Part shown: positions 1-12,721 of the stretch, piece by piece | Numbering within the stretch: position 1 is the stretch's first letter | Layout of the letters: each line of letters begins with the position of its first letter | NCBI GenBank assembly: GCA_916700875.1 | Contig: CAKAKS010000039.1 | Coordinates: forward strand, 7,713,544-7,777,543 | DNA: 64,000 nt | Direction of reading: 5' to 3' | DNA from: Sebastes aleutianus | Lineage: Eukaryota; Chordata; Actinopteri; Perciformes; Sebastidae | The notes under the pieces: model-generated | What the model saw: the letters and a program-made list of their open reading frames with translations, nothing else | Told to the model about the DNA's origin: nothing | The model's database searches: none | Program-made: the position numbers and the translations under genes

Positions 1-3000
1 GGCTATGCTTATCATGCACTGTAGCAGGTCCCACCCTGGACAGGTTAGCAGTCCAAACACATCTAATTTAGTGTCTCCAATTCTGCACCCAGAGGAAACT
101 CATACAGGAAAAAGGAGATCATGCAAACTCCATAGAAGAAGGACCCAGCCAGCTGGTTTCAAACAAGGAGGTTCGAAGTTAAGCTGGTGTGCTGCCAACA
201 TTTATTTATTTTTTAGGGGGGAAATAGAGTATTTGTAATCCTGTTAGGAGCATATGTTCCCATTATTGTAAGAAATCGATTCTGTTATTACAGCACCAAC
301 ATTTTTTACAAGACTTAAACAGATTCAATCAATACCCTTACGGGTACTTGAACAGGAATCAAAATCTAATAGTATTAGAGTCGGTCTGACTTCAAAATAA
401 AGGCATCATTCGGTGTAATATTGGAGCGCAGAGATTGTGGGAGATGAATAACATGTTTGTGTTGCTCTTTTGAGAGTGACAAGGGAAAGGCGGAACTTGA
501 AAAGAGGCTTTGAGTGCTAATGAGCCTTATTTTAAGAACACAACGCAGTCATGAATATTTAACAGCGTGTCTCCTTGATGAACCACCAAAATAAAAAGTC
601 TGATGAATTCTTCCATTCTGAGTAGGAAATGGTCTGTGTGAAGCTGCTTCTGTACAATATTAGATTGTAAAATTGGTATGCTTATAAAGCCGAACCTCTA
701 CATTTTTGTAATGCTGCAAGAATGATTTTAAATTGACCCTATTTTGAATTCAAACAAAGCAGCAGCACACACATGCTCTGACATCCTGATTGCCCAAGTA
801 ACTCATACATTGGTAAAACAGTTTTCATTGTGACAGAATGCCGGTAAAACAAACCCCAATTCAAGCTTTTTTTTAAAACCTTATTAATGTCTCCATCATT
901 GCAAATGCCACTTCATTATTCATGAACAACGATGGATACGCAAATAGACTTTCTCCACACGTCTAAAGAGGACAAGTTTCAAGGTAGTTTGGAAGAGATC
1001 CTGCAAGGTGCTAAGTCCCATGGACTCACTTTGTTGCCAAGCAACAGCAAGGGCACCGGTCCTTTTTCAGGAAAACAACTTCACTGTCCAAAATAAATAA
1101 AGATAGAAGGAACACACCATGAACCTCTTGAATGGGGTTAAGTTACTGGGAATACCACTCGGCAAACATCGAGTAGTGTAGCTGCAAAGGCCATACAGTT
1201 GTTTATGTTTGGTAATTAGACTCTTTACTCTCAGGATGCAAAGAAACGTGCAAAATATCTACAATTTTAAAAAGGTTTACTGCGTGAGAATAGGCTAATC
1301 TGAGTCTTAACGATAACAGAAGAAGATAAAATTTATGAATTGGTTAATTTAATTTTTTATTTAAAGAAAAAAATTAATTTATTTTTTTCAAAAATAATTA
1401 GAGGTCATATTTTTAGGCTATGTGAACACTCAAAAGATGGATGTAATGTATGTAAATGTTGTATGTGGCTTTGTCCTTCGTTTCCATATAGAAAATGCGA
1501 GCAAACACATAGGATTCCTTATCAAAGACGGCTGGCTTTATCTCATTAAAGCAGGCGAGAAAGAAAAAAAAAAAAAAAGCTCTGGTTCCAAAGGGAAATG
1601 AAACAGTTTTGCCCGTATTTGCTTTGTTATTTAGCTAGAACAGCTCAAATTAATTACTCTCATCTTCCTCACTCTATTCATTATTCTAGCTGTAAACACA
1701 TTAGTCAAATGAAATGCCTCTGAGCGCACCTGGCTTCCTTATCTTCCGCGCTGTAGACGACAGGGTGGTTCGGCTTTCCAACGTGCTGCAAGCAGAGTAT
1801 TAAAGAAACCCAGTGCCATTTACGGGATATGCTACCTGCCGCCTCTTCTACCGATAGCTGCCTCCCAGGAAGCCTTAATGTATGAGATTTGTCAGTGTCA
1901 ATTTCCCAGCTAATCTCTCTGGTCCACCTCTCCGCTGCTGCCTCTGCCGCCCATTCATTCTGCTGCTCTGTCTCTACCTGCTCACACTATCCCACGTAGG
2001 ATACAAAGGTAACGGGAGGCCGACGGATAGGAAATGAATCAGTGGTAGCTGATGGTGCAGTGTGACCCCGGCATGTGCAACCAGCAGAGTTGATACACAT
2101 CCAAGAAAAACTGTGCTGGCTTCATCCAAACAACGGCACACGGTCTGAGTCTTTACAAACCCTTTTAACAAGTTAGACCATAACAATTTATAATTGACTT
2201 CCATTGATCCACCAATAGTACTTCCAAAATACTATGATTGAACATACTGAATAATTAGTTTTCTGAAAAACCTCCTAATTATTTTACAATATGTACACTT
2301 ACACTACTACTGGAGAATATGAATGTCAAACCTACACCGTGATCACACTTGAAATGTGACTCTTTTTTCAAGGATTGTTTGTTTGTTTATTTGATTTTTC
2401 TTTTTACAGATTTTCACACGCATTTCATCGCTCTACAAATCCAAAAGTAACTTCCTGTTCACATTCTGAGTACAGCTCTGAAAATGCTTCAGTTATTAGC
2501 AAGTAAAAGGAGAAATGTGTTGAAAACACAAATCAGCTGCTGAGTATGGAGTTCTTCTCAAATAATAAATGTTTAAGTTAGTGTTTACTCTGCATTTCTT
2601 TTATATGAAAATGCTCAGGTGATGTTTTCATTCATTTTTCAATAAACTAAAACATTTTTCAATACAACTTTTAGAGACAAAAACATCAACACTGACAAAA
2701 CGAAAGGGACAGTTATCAATATAACTATTTACTGTGTTTCTACGTATTGTAAATTCTGCAGAAATGGTTCAATTTTTAGTGTTTGGTTGCATCTTTTGTT
2801 GATGCTGTGAATATACATTTTCGCAAAAAGAGAGTAGAGCTGAGAAAGAACAGAAGTATATATCATATATGGTTCCAAATGTTCATTTTTTTGTGTGTTT
2901 TTATTTAAAAATGTATTTTTAAAACGAAAAAGAGCTCTTTTTTTGGAGTGTGAATATTTTCACGTTATTTCAAAAACATTGTATTCCAAGTTAACAAGGG

Positions 3001-4363
3001 CCAGAACATTCATACGTGTGATAAAAATGTGACATATAATATGATGAGGCATAATAAATGCATGAATAGAAGGCATAAACAAGTAATACTGCAACGAGGT
3101 AATGCAGAGTGTTTTGCAGCGCCCCCTAAACCCTCTCAAGAGAGAGCTGTGAGCAGTTAACCAGGTTCAGTGACACTCAACACTGAGACTCAGACACAAA
3201 GGAGGGATAAACTGTTAATCAATAGAGAGAGAAAAGCTTTTTGTTACACATTTATTGCTCTGGCTTCTGAATAGCTAACGTGTCATTGAAGACAGTGTCG
3301 AAAACCAACATTACTCACAAAAAGAGGAAGTATTTATTTCAGCACCAGACTGGGATTTGGCAGGCAGAGAGGTGTAATTTGCCTTAAGTTCTGCAGTGAG
3401 CAAAATGCAAATTTCGGCTACATTAAGAAAGCCCGTGTTCCTCTGCTCATTACTGTTGGACGGCTGGCACACTGCAAAGCCTCCTGGCCAATAACATCAC
3501 TTAATTCTAATAATTCTGTAGAAAACTAAATGAAGACCTTGACTCATATTAGCTTCAGACTTCAGAGGATGACATTCAGACTTTACCGATGAGAAATAAA
3601 AAGTTGAAACATCCTCAGAGCTGCAGGAGTTTGAGCATTAATCTAGTTATTTTCAGACTGGAACTTTTTTTTTCTAGTTTTTTTGCAATTCAAATGTTGA
3701 TCACACACTTTTCTTGTTTGGTTTGTTTCCTGCTGTGTTGTGTCCTATCAGTGGAGGACTGTTTTCGCTGCTTCAGCTCGACACTAAGTATGTGTAACAC
3801 TTTTGGGAACTCCCATATTTGAATATAATATTAAAACTGATAATTTGTTGACACATTTCTAACAAAATAAGCTCTCACTTTAATGGTGTGTTCATGGTAT
3901 TTTCTCAGTAAATATACAGAATAGTGAGGCTAGTTTATATATCTTATACGGCAACGTGCAGTTTACAGTCCCATGTTAAAAGAAATCTGATATCGGCACG
4001 TGTATACGTGTATTATTGTGTTGAAAGAACATTTAATCTCTTTTAGCTTTGACTTTTGGGGTTTACTTTGTCTCTGTGGATAACCAGAATTATGCTTTAA
4101 GTGTAAATAATAATATATCCCTCAGTATTGTATGAGGCCAAGAGATTTGAGTACTACATATGGTGATATGGTAGTATTCTGACCAATCATTGCTGTTAAA
4201 TATGTCATTATGCCAGATTTTAGTGTTGACAAATAGTAGGTGCTGTGAAATCAGGAGTGTTTTGGGAATTCTTGGACATAATTCTTATTTAACCCTCTGT
4301 ACCAGAACAATACATGTGTGGGGGTGCATGTAGCTGATGAATCTGTAACCAAAAGGTAGTAAC
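1..4363. other. Non-coding, mostly single-copy-looking DNA
   Basis: No open frame here resembles a known protein, and I saw no complete transposon. The DNA is AT-rich with short homopolymer runs (for example poly-A near 1566-1578). A denser block at about 1690-1935 is listed separately. From about 2,200 to 4,360 I see nothing beyond AT-rich spacer. Confidence 0.6.
1690..1935. promoter_or_regulatory. Candidate conserved non-coding element
   Basis: This block stands out from the AT-rich surroundings by its balanced base composition, lack of simple repeats and lack of a long frame. It contains TTAATGTATGAGATTTGTCA and CAGCTAATCTC, with homeodomain-type TAAT cores and E-box-like CAGCTAA/CACCTG words. 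That texture is typical of vertebrate conserved enhancers, but conservation cannot be seen from one genome. This is inference only. Confidence 0.25.
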
Positions 4364-5353
4364 CAATAGTTCGACATCTTGGGAAATACGCTTATTTGCT
4401 TTCCTGTTGAGAGTTAGATTAGATGAGAAGGCTGATCCCACTCCTCACATCTGTACAATAAATATGAAGCCACAGTCAGCAACCGGTTAGCCTAGCTCAG
4501 CAAAAAAGACTGGTAACAGGGGGAAACAGCTGGTCTGCCTCTGTCTTGTTGTGACACAGTAAGGTTGCCAGGCAACTAGTGGAGAATCCAGGAAATTACC
4601 GTACCCGACCAAGAAATATTCCGTCATGAAAACACAATTTCTTGCTTTTAAGCCTCCGTGTTGGTGACAGCCGCGGCCGGAGGCATTATGTTTTTGGGTT
4701 GTCCGTCCGCGATATCTCAGGAATGCCTGGAGGAAATTTCTTCAAATCTGGCACAAACGTCCACCTGGACTCAAGGATGAATTGATTGGATTTTGGTAGT
4801 CAAAGGTCACTGTGACCTTAAATCTGTCCCATTCTTGTGTAAGCGATACCTCAGGAACGCCTGAAGGGAATTGTAAAACATCTGGCACAAACGTCCACTT
4901 GTACTCAAGGATGACCTGATTAGAATTTAATGGTCAAAGTCACTGTGACCTCACAAACATGTTTTTGACCATAAGTCAATAATTCATATGCTAATTATAA
5001 CAATTTCCCATAAATGTCTGACAGGATAAAATGATGAAGTGATGACATTTTGGACAGACATGGATGTAAACTGCACCTTGACTGGTTGGCAGAGGCATAC
5101 AACCACAAGGTGGTAATTCTAGTTTGTACAGAATAAACAACTGGTATGTAAGAGGTTAATTAGTGAGTTTTACAGGTGGTGGTAAGTGGAATTTGTTCAT
5201 TTTGGATAGAGCCAGGCTAGCTGTTACCTCCTGTTTCCAGTCTTTGTGCTAAACTAAGCTAACATATTTAGGCTACAGACATGAGAGTGCTATTAATCTT
5301 CTCATCTGACTCTCGACAAGACGGCTAAAATGTGTTTTTCACCATTCCTTTAA
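4364..5353. mobile_element. Foldback (long inverted repeat) element, split by a nested repeat
   Basis: The left arm (about 4364-4645) and right arm (about 5125-5353) are imperfect reverse complements. The left has 'GGTTAGCCTAGCTCAGCA', 'GACTGGTAACAGGGGGAAAC' and 'GAGAGTTAGATTAGATGAGA'. The right has 'CTGTTTCCAGTCTTTGTGC', 'AAACTAAGCTAACATA' and 'CTTCTCATCTGACTCTC'. This matches a long-arm foldback family that I know from percomorph genomes by memory. The outer right end has decayed. An unrelated repeat of about 460 bp sits between the arms, so the foldback is the older of the two. No transposase frame is present. Confidence 0.65.
4667..5124 (+). repeat. Dispersed teleost repeat with internal 134-bp tandem units, nested
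   Basis: It starts near 'GGCCGGAGGCATTATG' and ends near 'ACAACCACAAGGTGGTAATT'. Inside are two diverged units starting at 4709 and 4843 (period 134). Each carries 'CTGGCACAAACGTCCAC', 'ACTCAAGGATGA' and 'CACTGTGACCT'. A reverse-complement relative lies at 19,900-20,175. It interrupts the foldback element at 4364-5353. The superfamily is not clear from sequence alone. Confidence 0.6.
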
Positions 5354-6059
5354 CATCAAGGTTTGTGGTGCTATTAAACATAGCTGCTCCAGTTTGGCTG
5401 CCAACAGCAAAAAGCTGCATTTGTACTGGATCGGTGACAAGACGGTGCTGAGAAAGACATTAAGCATGTATGTGTGTGTGTGTGCGTTGTTGCATTCTTT
5501 TCATTCTCACCTTGACATTAATGATGTATCCGGCTGCATTCCTTTACGATCTGTAGGAATTTGGGCTTCATATGTCCAGACTCACTGCAGTGTGTCAGCT
5601 ACAAAACACAAAGAGGACACCAACATGACAAAAAGGTACTGAAATCTGAAAAATGCATGAGTTTAGGAATGACAAATTGGGTTTGATTAATAGTGTTTCT
5701 GAGCAAATTGTAATTAAAAAACAACAAAACAAGCTATCAAATTTTTTCTATATGATTTTGCATACGTCTGTCATATTAGGATGAATACCAATACTATAAA
5801 AAATAACCTTTCTAGTACCATTATAGTGTTGGAATGTCTGATTGTTGCTTTCGATTTAAGTATGAAATTAAATTAAATTCATTAATCACCCAGCAGGTTA
5901 ACATCTGCAGCATCCTGAAGGTTAAATACTGTGGAATTAAAGCACATTTCTCTCTGTTCTCTGGCTCATTCCTTGTCGCTTCATGTCAGAGGTCAATCTT
6001 TACAATAAAATCAAACACCATGTCTGAGCTTGATTATTGAACGTTGCAATGAGATGAGT
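5354..6059. other. AT-rich spacer, nothing recognised
   Basis: A short TG run (5470-5484) and AT-rich sequence. The open frames at 5394-5642 and 5834-6040 have no recognisable domain and look like chance frames. Confidence 0.5.
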
Positions 6060-6680
6060 CCTTGGAGGCCATTTCTCTTATCTTCCTATTCCTATAGGGT
6101 CATTAATCGGTCGGTAATGTGCATAACATCTGAGCTGCCAATCGGATTCATCAGCTGAGGACAAATTGTGATTAAAGTAACTTCAATTCATCAGCTACTC
6201 ATTGAGAATGTACAGTATGTCCCTTTTTTTTTTTTTTTTTTTTAGAAATGCATGGCTGTAATGTGTTCACAAATACCTAAAATCCTTTAACAAAAGTGAC
6301 ATCCCACAGACGTGTTTTATGCCATCATTTTAAAATCTTACTCCGTGTGGCACGCTGATTTATTCCCCACTAAGCATAAGGCCATCAATTCCCCGCATAT
6401 GACATTACGGCTCGTTCAAGGCCGTCTGGGGAGAAATTATCATGCTCGATGATGTCGATGAGTTAAACCCATAGAACAGATGCACGCCTGATGTTGAATT
6501 CAAAGCACAATGAAATATTTCCCTTCAAAGCACAGCGGGCTCTCCGGAGACAAACTGCTAAAGGTACAGAGAGCAGCGTTCCGCACAATTCTGGAAATCT
6601 ATAATTCAGAGGAATCCATTAAACAGGGATTTTAATTACATATTGTCCGAGCTGTGCTGCTGATCATTATGTGGGACTGA
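6060..6680. promoter_or_regulatory. Candidate conserved non-coding region with a poly-T interruption
   Basis: Two compositionally balanced blocks (about 6060-6215 and 6330-6680) flank a T run at 6224-6243. They are rich in TAAT/ATTA homeodomain cores, for example GGTCATTAATCGG, GATTTTAATTACATATTG and GATCATTATGTGG, with no repeat structure and no coding frame. The texture resembles developmental enhancers. This is inference; conservation was not testable here. Confidence 0.3.
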
Positions 6681-7000
6681 AAAATCAAATGAATGAAAAT
6701 AAATTCTCCATATAAAAGTAGAATATAACAATTCTGTATCAGTTGTCTCACTATTCTGTTTGACATGTTTTCATTTTAGTTGAAGGATTAAACTGAAACC
6801 TTTAGTTTCAGGAAAAACTCCAGCCTTCAGGCCTTTACACGCTTCAGGCATTTTTCTGAGCTTTCGCACCGAAAATAAAGGTATCAACCAATCACGTTGT
6901 GCGGAACGGACTTATTAAAAACGTACAAAATACAGTACTGTACAAAAACATGGAGGCTCCGTAATCCAAACCAAGAGGGCAAACTTTATTACTCCTTTCA

Positions 7001-7520
7001 ACCAAGCCCCAAGGAAGAGCGCCGGGCTTTGATGCAAATTTCCATAATGGCTAAATGGCGGTACTACAACTTCCGTGTCAATCACGTGATGCCATTGGAC
7101 CCAAAAATACTTTTTCCCCATAGACTTAAATTGGGAAAGAGACGTCTGTAACTCAGCGGATAATTTCTTTTTGAGGTAAATCAACTTCCCAGTATGAACA
7201 CTTGAATAGCCCTTATTTAAATCATTAGGTCCTAAAAGTTGTGAAATACACTAATAGACAAATCCAAAGTTATTTTCCTTCCTCCGTTCATGTGAATGAG
7301 ACCCAGACCGAGGCTGGACTGCGGACTGGGAGGCGGAGTTAAAGGAAACGCTACTGCGCCTGCTCTATGGGCCCAATGGATGCGGAAGGTCGCCGGATGA
7401 TCCGGGTACTTTATCACTCGGCAGTCGAGCCATTTTGGCTTCATGCGCCACTGAACAACTTTCATAGGAATGAACGGGAGCCCGCCTACAACGCTGTATC
7501 CAGTTCTCTTTATACACCCA
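7001..7520 (+). repeat. Dispersed repeat, copy 1 of a ~520-bp pair
   Basis: It aligns almost end to end, in the same orientation, with 53,514-54,030. Shared landmarks in order are CCAAGCCCCAAGGAAGAG, GCGGTACTACAACTTCCGTG, AAATCATTAGGTCCTAAAAG, CTGGGAGGCGGAGTTAAAGG, ATCCGGGTACTTTATCA and ACAACGCTGTATCCAGTTCT. The two copies differ by scattered substitutions and small indels. Overlapping open frames on both strands (6897-7633) are shadows of this repeat. No clear TIR or target duplication was found, so the class is unknown. Confidence 0.75.
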
Positions 7521-10500
7521 TGGTTTCAAGGCCAGATCTACTCCTTCCGTTATTACCTTTTCACAATAAAAATCCTAGACATAACATAAATGTTTACCAG
7601 AGGCAAATTCACTCAATAAACTCAATAAAATAGTTTAGGCTATACAACAATTTAGCTCCGACAGACTGGCAGATGCTTCTCTGGGTCAATAAGATCCCAG
7701 TAGTTGGTCCTCTGCCTGCCTGAATCTATTCAAACCTTTTATTGAAAAGTGTTGCAACTGTCGCAAATTTGCATCGCTGCTGGTATGAATAGTTTTGACG
7801 CGGAATGTTTTGTGTATTTGTCACACCCCCCGGTGTGGAAAAGTCTTTACAAATGTATACCCTTCTTCTATTGGCTCCAGGAAATCTTATTTTATTTTGA
7901 CAATGTAACATTTTCACCCAATAATAACATGTAAAACAGTGAAGGAAGTCCATTTTTCTGCCTTCTAAAGCTACAATTACAGCCTAATAGTGTTGGACTG
8001 GGACAAGCCAAATATGCAGTTGAGTGCATATTAATAATGATAAATTTCCATTTGCATATGTTATACCATTATGTTTTTTTCCTCATTTACTCTTCATTGT
8101 TGAGATGGTCATAAAAACCCTGCAGCTTTGTGCTGTAAACTATCAAATAATAATGCCACTAAACTGCTGTGGGACTCATTTTAATGGGCAAAAACAAGAG
8201 TTTTCCAGTAAAGTCCTGATGTCCTAATGCAACAATAAGACTGGACTGCAGTAATAAACCAAACACAGGCCTGAAAGCTGACCCCGGAGACTTGATTATG
8301 CAGTTTGTGTAACCCATTATGGCAACGCTGACAGTAAAAGGCATCGCAGCGACAAAACTTCAGAATAATGACTCTCGGTGACTGTGAACAACGTGTAGAC
8401 TAAATGTGTGAAAAGTCACAAACAAAACGTTCAGTTGCAAGCCATTTTCACACAGTGTATAAATTAACATTTAGCTCACATAAAGGTCACTTTTGCCTTT
8501 TTCAAGCTGCAGTGTTTGTTTTTTTTTCATTTTCCATAATATAAAGCAAATATCCGTGAAGGTGTTTAGGAAACATTTGATTAAAACGTCTCAGAGAACG
8601 TGTATTTCTTGTAGACGTTTCTCTCCTCACAATACCTACACATGCACATGACAACTCCATACGTAGCTAACACCCTGTAAACCTGCCAGGTAATTAGCAT
8701 AATAAAGGGAGAAACATTAACGCAGCATGCTTCGCACTCGTGCTTAATACCCGTTCACTCTGAAAATGGGAGAAAAATATTATCAGTGTTGTCGTAAACA
8801 CAAGTACAAATCCCCGCTGTTATGGCAGTCACACCGAGAGACTTCTGATGCTTCGCAGTCATTTCCATTCCACAGCCCAGCATTTGCATTTGTTTGATTT
8901 CCAGCAGCCGTATGCAATGCCTCTTTGTGCAACAACACAGACACAAATAAATTAAGATCCATCCTTCCTGGCTGCGATTATTTATCTCCCTCCTCAAGCT
9001 GTCTGAACTTCGAAAACACAGCTTCAAGTTATTCATTGCTATTCCCATGCCCGTCGCCCACTACCTCGACAGTATAGACGACCGTCTGCTGGATGCATGT
9101 ATTTTGTGAAATATCCGTCTTATACAACAGCTAATAAAGAATTTGTTTAGCCTACTTTGGCGTGCAGATGCCGAATGAATCACTGTAATGTAATGCATGC
9201 CTATAGCTGTAACCCCGCCGCTAATCCTTCTGCAGAAAATCAATTTTTCACATTGGCTTCAGCTGCCCTCAGGAAGACAAATCACAAAACTAGTCAAACC
9301 CAGCGATCAGAATCAAACAGACTGGTATCAGAGTGTAATGCCTCGGTAACAAGTCGCTGCCAGAATGAGAACACGCCATTTCATTCTCATCAGCCTCTTA
9401 AAAAAGACAAACATTACATAATTAGGATGATTAAGACGAGCGGAGACTAAAGGCCAACAGTGTTAACGTAGCCGCAGATAATAAAAGGATTAGGGGTGAT
9501 TCACTTAACAGAAGGTAATGGCATTTTAATATAGAAAAACAGGAATTCATTAGCGAATGTGATTGACAGCTGAATTTAACGGGCGCAGAGAAGAAACTGC
9601 TTGTGATGGATAAATTCGTTTAACAACAGGTGCGCTTGTCCGGGGAGAAAAAGACCGGAAAAGTCACTTAAAGTGTCACGTAGTCAGGTGCGAAAAAGGG
9701 GGATAAAGAAGAGCACCTTTAGGAAAAGAGAGAGCAGATCTGCAGTGAGCAGATGAGCACTGACCCGATCTGACCCACTTCTCCCTGATTTATGGTTTAC
9801 GGTCCCTCAGCAGACACAGCTTTGTTCTGGGGGGTCATAAATCTCCGGCACCTCAGAGCCGATCAGCTGACCCTCCAATCCTGGCAGCCGCCCCCTCCCC
9901 TTCGCACAGTCCCATCCGCCGGCTGCAGCCGAGCTCTCAACACAAAGCAGAAATCACCCGAGCCACAAGCACAGGCAGTTAATCACCGAGCGCAGACAAT
10001 AGTATGAAATAGAGCCAAGCGGGCCGGGCAGGCGATTCATGCAATCGCTAAAGCACTCAAACGGGACAGCTGAGGTTTACCTGTTTGGTAACCTCTGCTC
10101 TGAGCACGGGGACTGTTCTCCAAAAAAAAAAGAAAAAGTGGAATGAAGTTCTCAAATGCCAGTGAGGGGGGGAGCGAGTAAGGAAGTTGTAAAGGATGTA
10201 AAGACGCCTCACTGAGTTGATATAGTTGGTATTTATGCATCCTGTCATGTTGAAAGGGCTAAATGCCAGACTAATTATGAGACACATCAGTTGGTGTGAT
10301 GAACAGAAAACACGACTGCTGAGACTCTAGAAAGTTGGATCATCAAACAGGCAAACATTGCACAGTGCAGCCCCGGCTCAGCAGGCTGCACTGTGTGTCT
10401 GAAATGAGTTATGTTTGTCTGGACCAGACATGGTGACACTGTCAGTGGCGAAAGAAAAACAACAGGGAGAGAAAAGATGGAAGAGCATGGAACAGAAGAC

Positions 10501-11830
10501 GGCACCCCAAGCGGAACAAGGGGGGGTGGGGGGGATTTTAATTTGAAAGGGAGGAGAGAAACGGCGTGAGAGGATGGACGCAGTCAGAGAGGAGTCAGAT
10601 GTCCCTCCACTAAGACAGGAAATAAATGCGTATGGAGCAGCATGAGGAGAGCAAGATATCAAGCTGAAAAGTGGAGGACGAAAGCGTTACCTCTCGCAGT
10701 AGCGTTAAAAAAATAACAGCACACTCACCTGTCTAAAGCATGTAAACGCATCTCTGCACTCAGTCCTGTTTACGGCACGAGGGAGCTCTGCTGATGCTCT
10801 GCGCACGCCACCAGTCTAAATGATCTCCGTGACTCATGCAGGAGCAGATAATTGGCTCTCAGAGAAGTGGGATAAACACTCATTGTAAAGGCACTGAGTA
10901 GCCTGGCGATGAGGATTTTTTTCCCACTCCCGCGCATGTATGTTCTCTCTCTCTCTCTTCCCCCCCTCCTCTACACTCTCTCATTCGTTCGCTGACTCTC
11001 GACTGCCCCCCCCTCTTCCTTGCAATCCCACCACACCTCCCCCCTTATCCCCTAAAGCACAACTCTCCTCGCCAAGGTGCCACTAACAGTTTCTGCAAAC
11101 CTGCGTTCTCATTGGCTCTTTCCACCCTGCTCTCCTCCACTTTCCAGTTTTCCTGTCTTAAAGGGACAATGTATTCACACTCCCTCGACCCTGCCCCCCC
11201 CCCACACCCCCTCCGCCCATCCCTCCTCCCTCCTGCAGCTCGCAAAGTGTATCATGATGAGAAGTGTTGGGCAAAACTAATTACAGTTTAGGGTCGGAGC
11301 AGCGGGACAGACTTCAATAATGCATGAGCTCAATTTAAGGGGTGACGGCGGATGTGTACCTGAAGAAACGGAGCTCGGCAGAAGCAGCAGAATTAGATTT
11401 TCTCCGAGACGCCATGCTGACATTGTGTATGTGTGTGTGCATCTGGGGATGGAGGTGGCCAAAATAACAGGATATTAAGTCATCTCTGACATTTATCGAT
11501 CTCTCTCAGCGGCAGAGGAAATGTGACAACATCAACAGGTCTCTGGTGCGGCTCGAGGAGCGTGGCCCGGAGCTGGCACACACAGGGAAGTCATATTCTT
11601 TACAAAAGAGACGCTGGTTAAATAGAAAAAGAGATCCGGCCAAATGCTCTTGTGTCAAGGTAATGTATCACCATGAAAATGCTTTAATAATAGTAATGCT
11701 CGTGTTTTGGCTCGAGTTCTGAATCACTGGATCTTTAAAACAACCTTCAAACCTTCAGATGTACTTTTGTGCAATGGACAGTAAAAATCCTATATGCAGT
11801 TTTGACAGTTTTTAACATTCAATATAATTC
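7521..11830. other. Long non-coding stretch, mostly single-copy-looking
   Basis: No complete transposon or gene is visible. Blocks at about 8740-9060 and 9440-9680 have the balanced, TAAT-rich texture of regulatory DNA, for example 'TTCATTAGCGAATGTGATTG' at 9546-9565. 10,940-11,050 and 11,180-11,240 are pyrimidine-rich (CT and C runs). Short open frames throughout are unsupported. Confidence 0.5.
11255..11420. promoter_or_regulatory. Candidate conserved non-coding element next to a pyrimidine-rich tract
   Basis: Directly downstream of the C/T-rich tract there is a repeat-free, CpG-containing block with 'ACTAATTACAGTTTAGGGTC', 'AATAATGCATGAGCTCAATT' and 'AGAATTAGATTTTCTCCGAG'. The TAATTA and ATGCAT cores suggest transcription-factor sites. 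No coding support. Weak inference. Confidence 0.2.
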
Positions 11831-12721
11831 CAGCCCAGTCGCACAGCAGTTCATGAAATAGTCACGAAATTGAATGTATTGATTTGTGTACACAAATATG
11901 AATTTCACTTTTTTTTCATGATGGTCAGCACAAAATCAACTCGTATGTAATCCACGTAATTGTGAACCAGGAAGTAGAGTGGCGAATGCCGCGTAGGGAG
12001 GAGGTCGAGGTGGATGAGTGGGTCAAAAAACACAGGACTTTCGCCAAGGAGACCGCTGTTAGTGTCCCGTGTGAAACCACAAGTCAAAGTGGATTTATTT
12101 GTCACCTAACTTCTATACTTAAGTTACAGCGATCTTTTCCTAAACCTAACTAAGTAGTTCTATTTTGAAAAGACACGTGCATCACGTATTGCTGGACATT
12201 TGCAGGAAAACACACGAAAAATGCGTTGTTGCGTCGCAAACAAAAAGGGAAATTTGCGATCTTTTCCTAAACCTAATTAAGTAGTTTATTTTCTAAGCCT
12301 CACCAATTCGATCTTTTCCTAAGCCTAACTAAGTACTTTTATTTTGAAAAGACTGGAGCGGAAATTGACACATGCTTTCCGTGTTGCTGGACATTCGTAG
12401 AAAAATGCACGAAGAATACGTTGCCCAAAGTCATGCTGAGCGTCACAAACAAAAAGGAAATTCAAGATCTTTTCCTAAACCTAACTAAGTAGTTTGTTGC
12501 CTAAGTCTAACCAAGTCAATATTTTCCTAAACCTAACTAAGTAGTTTTATTTTGAAAAGACTGGAGCGGAAATCAACACATTCTTCCCGTGTTGCTGGAC
12601 ATTCGTAGAAAAATGCACAAAAAATACGTCACAGGAAAAAAAGGGAAATTTGTGTCTATGTGCACGAATCAAATAGATTAAATGTTGTGACTATTTTACA
12701 ACCTGCTGTGAGACTGTGTTG
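11831..12721. mobile_element. Long-TIR non-autonomous element with an internal tandem array
   Basis: The ends are imperfect inverted repeats of about 75 bp. The left has CAGTCGCACAGCAG then GAAATAGTCACGAAATTG. The right, read as reverse complement, has CAGTCTCACAGCAGG then AAATAGTCACAACATTTAA. Between them lie three diverged tandem units starting near 12,130, 12,257 and 12,468. They share 'TCTTTTCCTAAACCTAA', 'TTTTGAAAAGAC' and 'GTTGCTGGACATTCGTAG'. The part 11,940-12,030 recurs near 49,375-49,460. No transposase frame is seen. Confidence 0.65.

Noticed and set aside
6897..7633. Paired open frames on both strands
   Set aside because: They overlap the dispersed repeat whose second copy is at 53.5 kb; the frame is not kept with the same stops between copies and no domain is seen.
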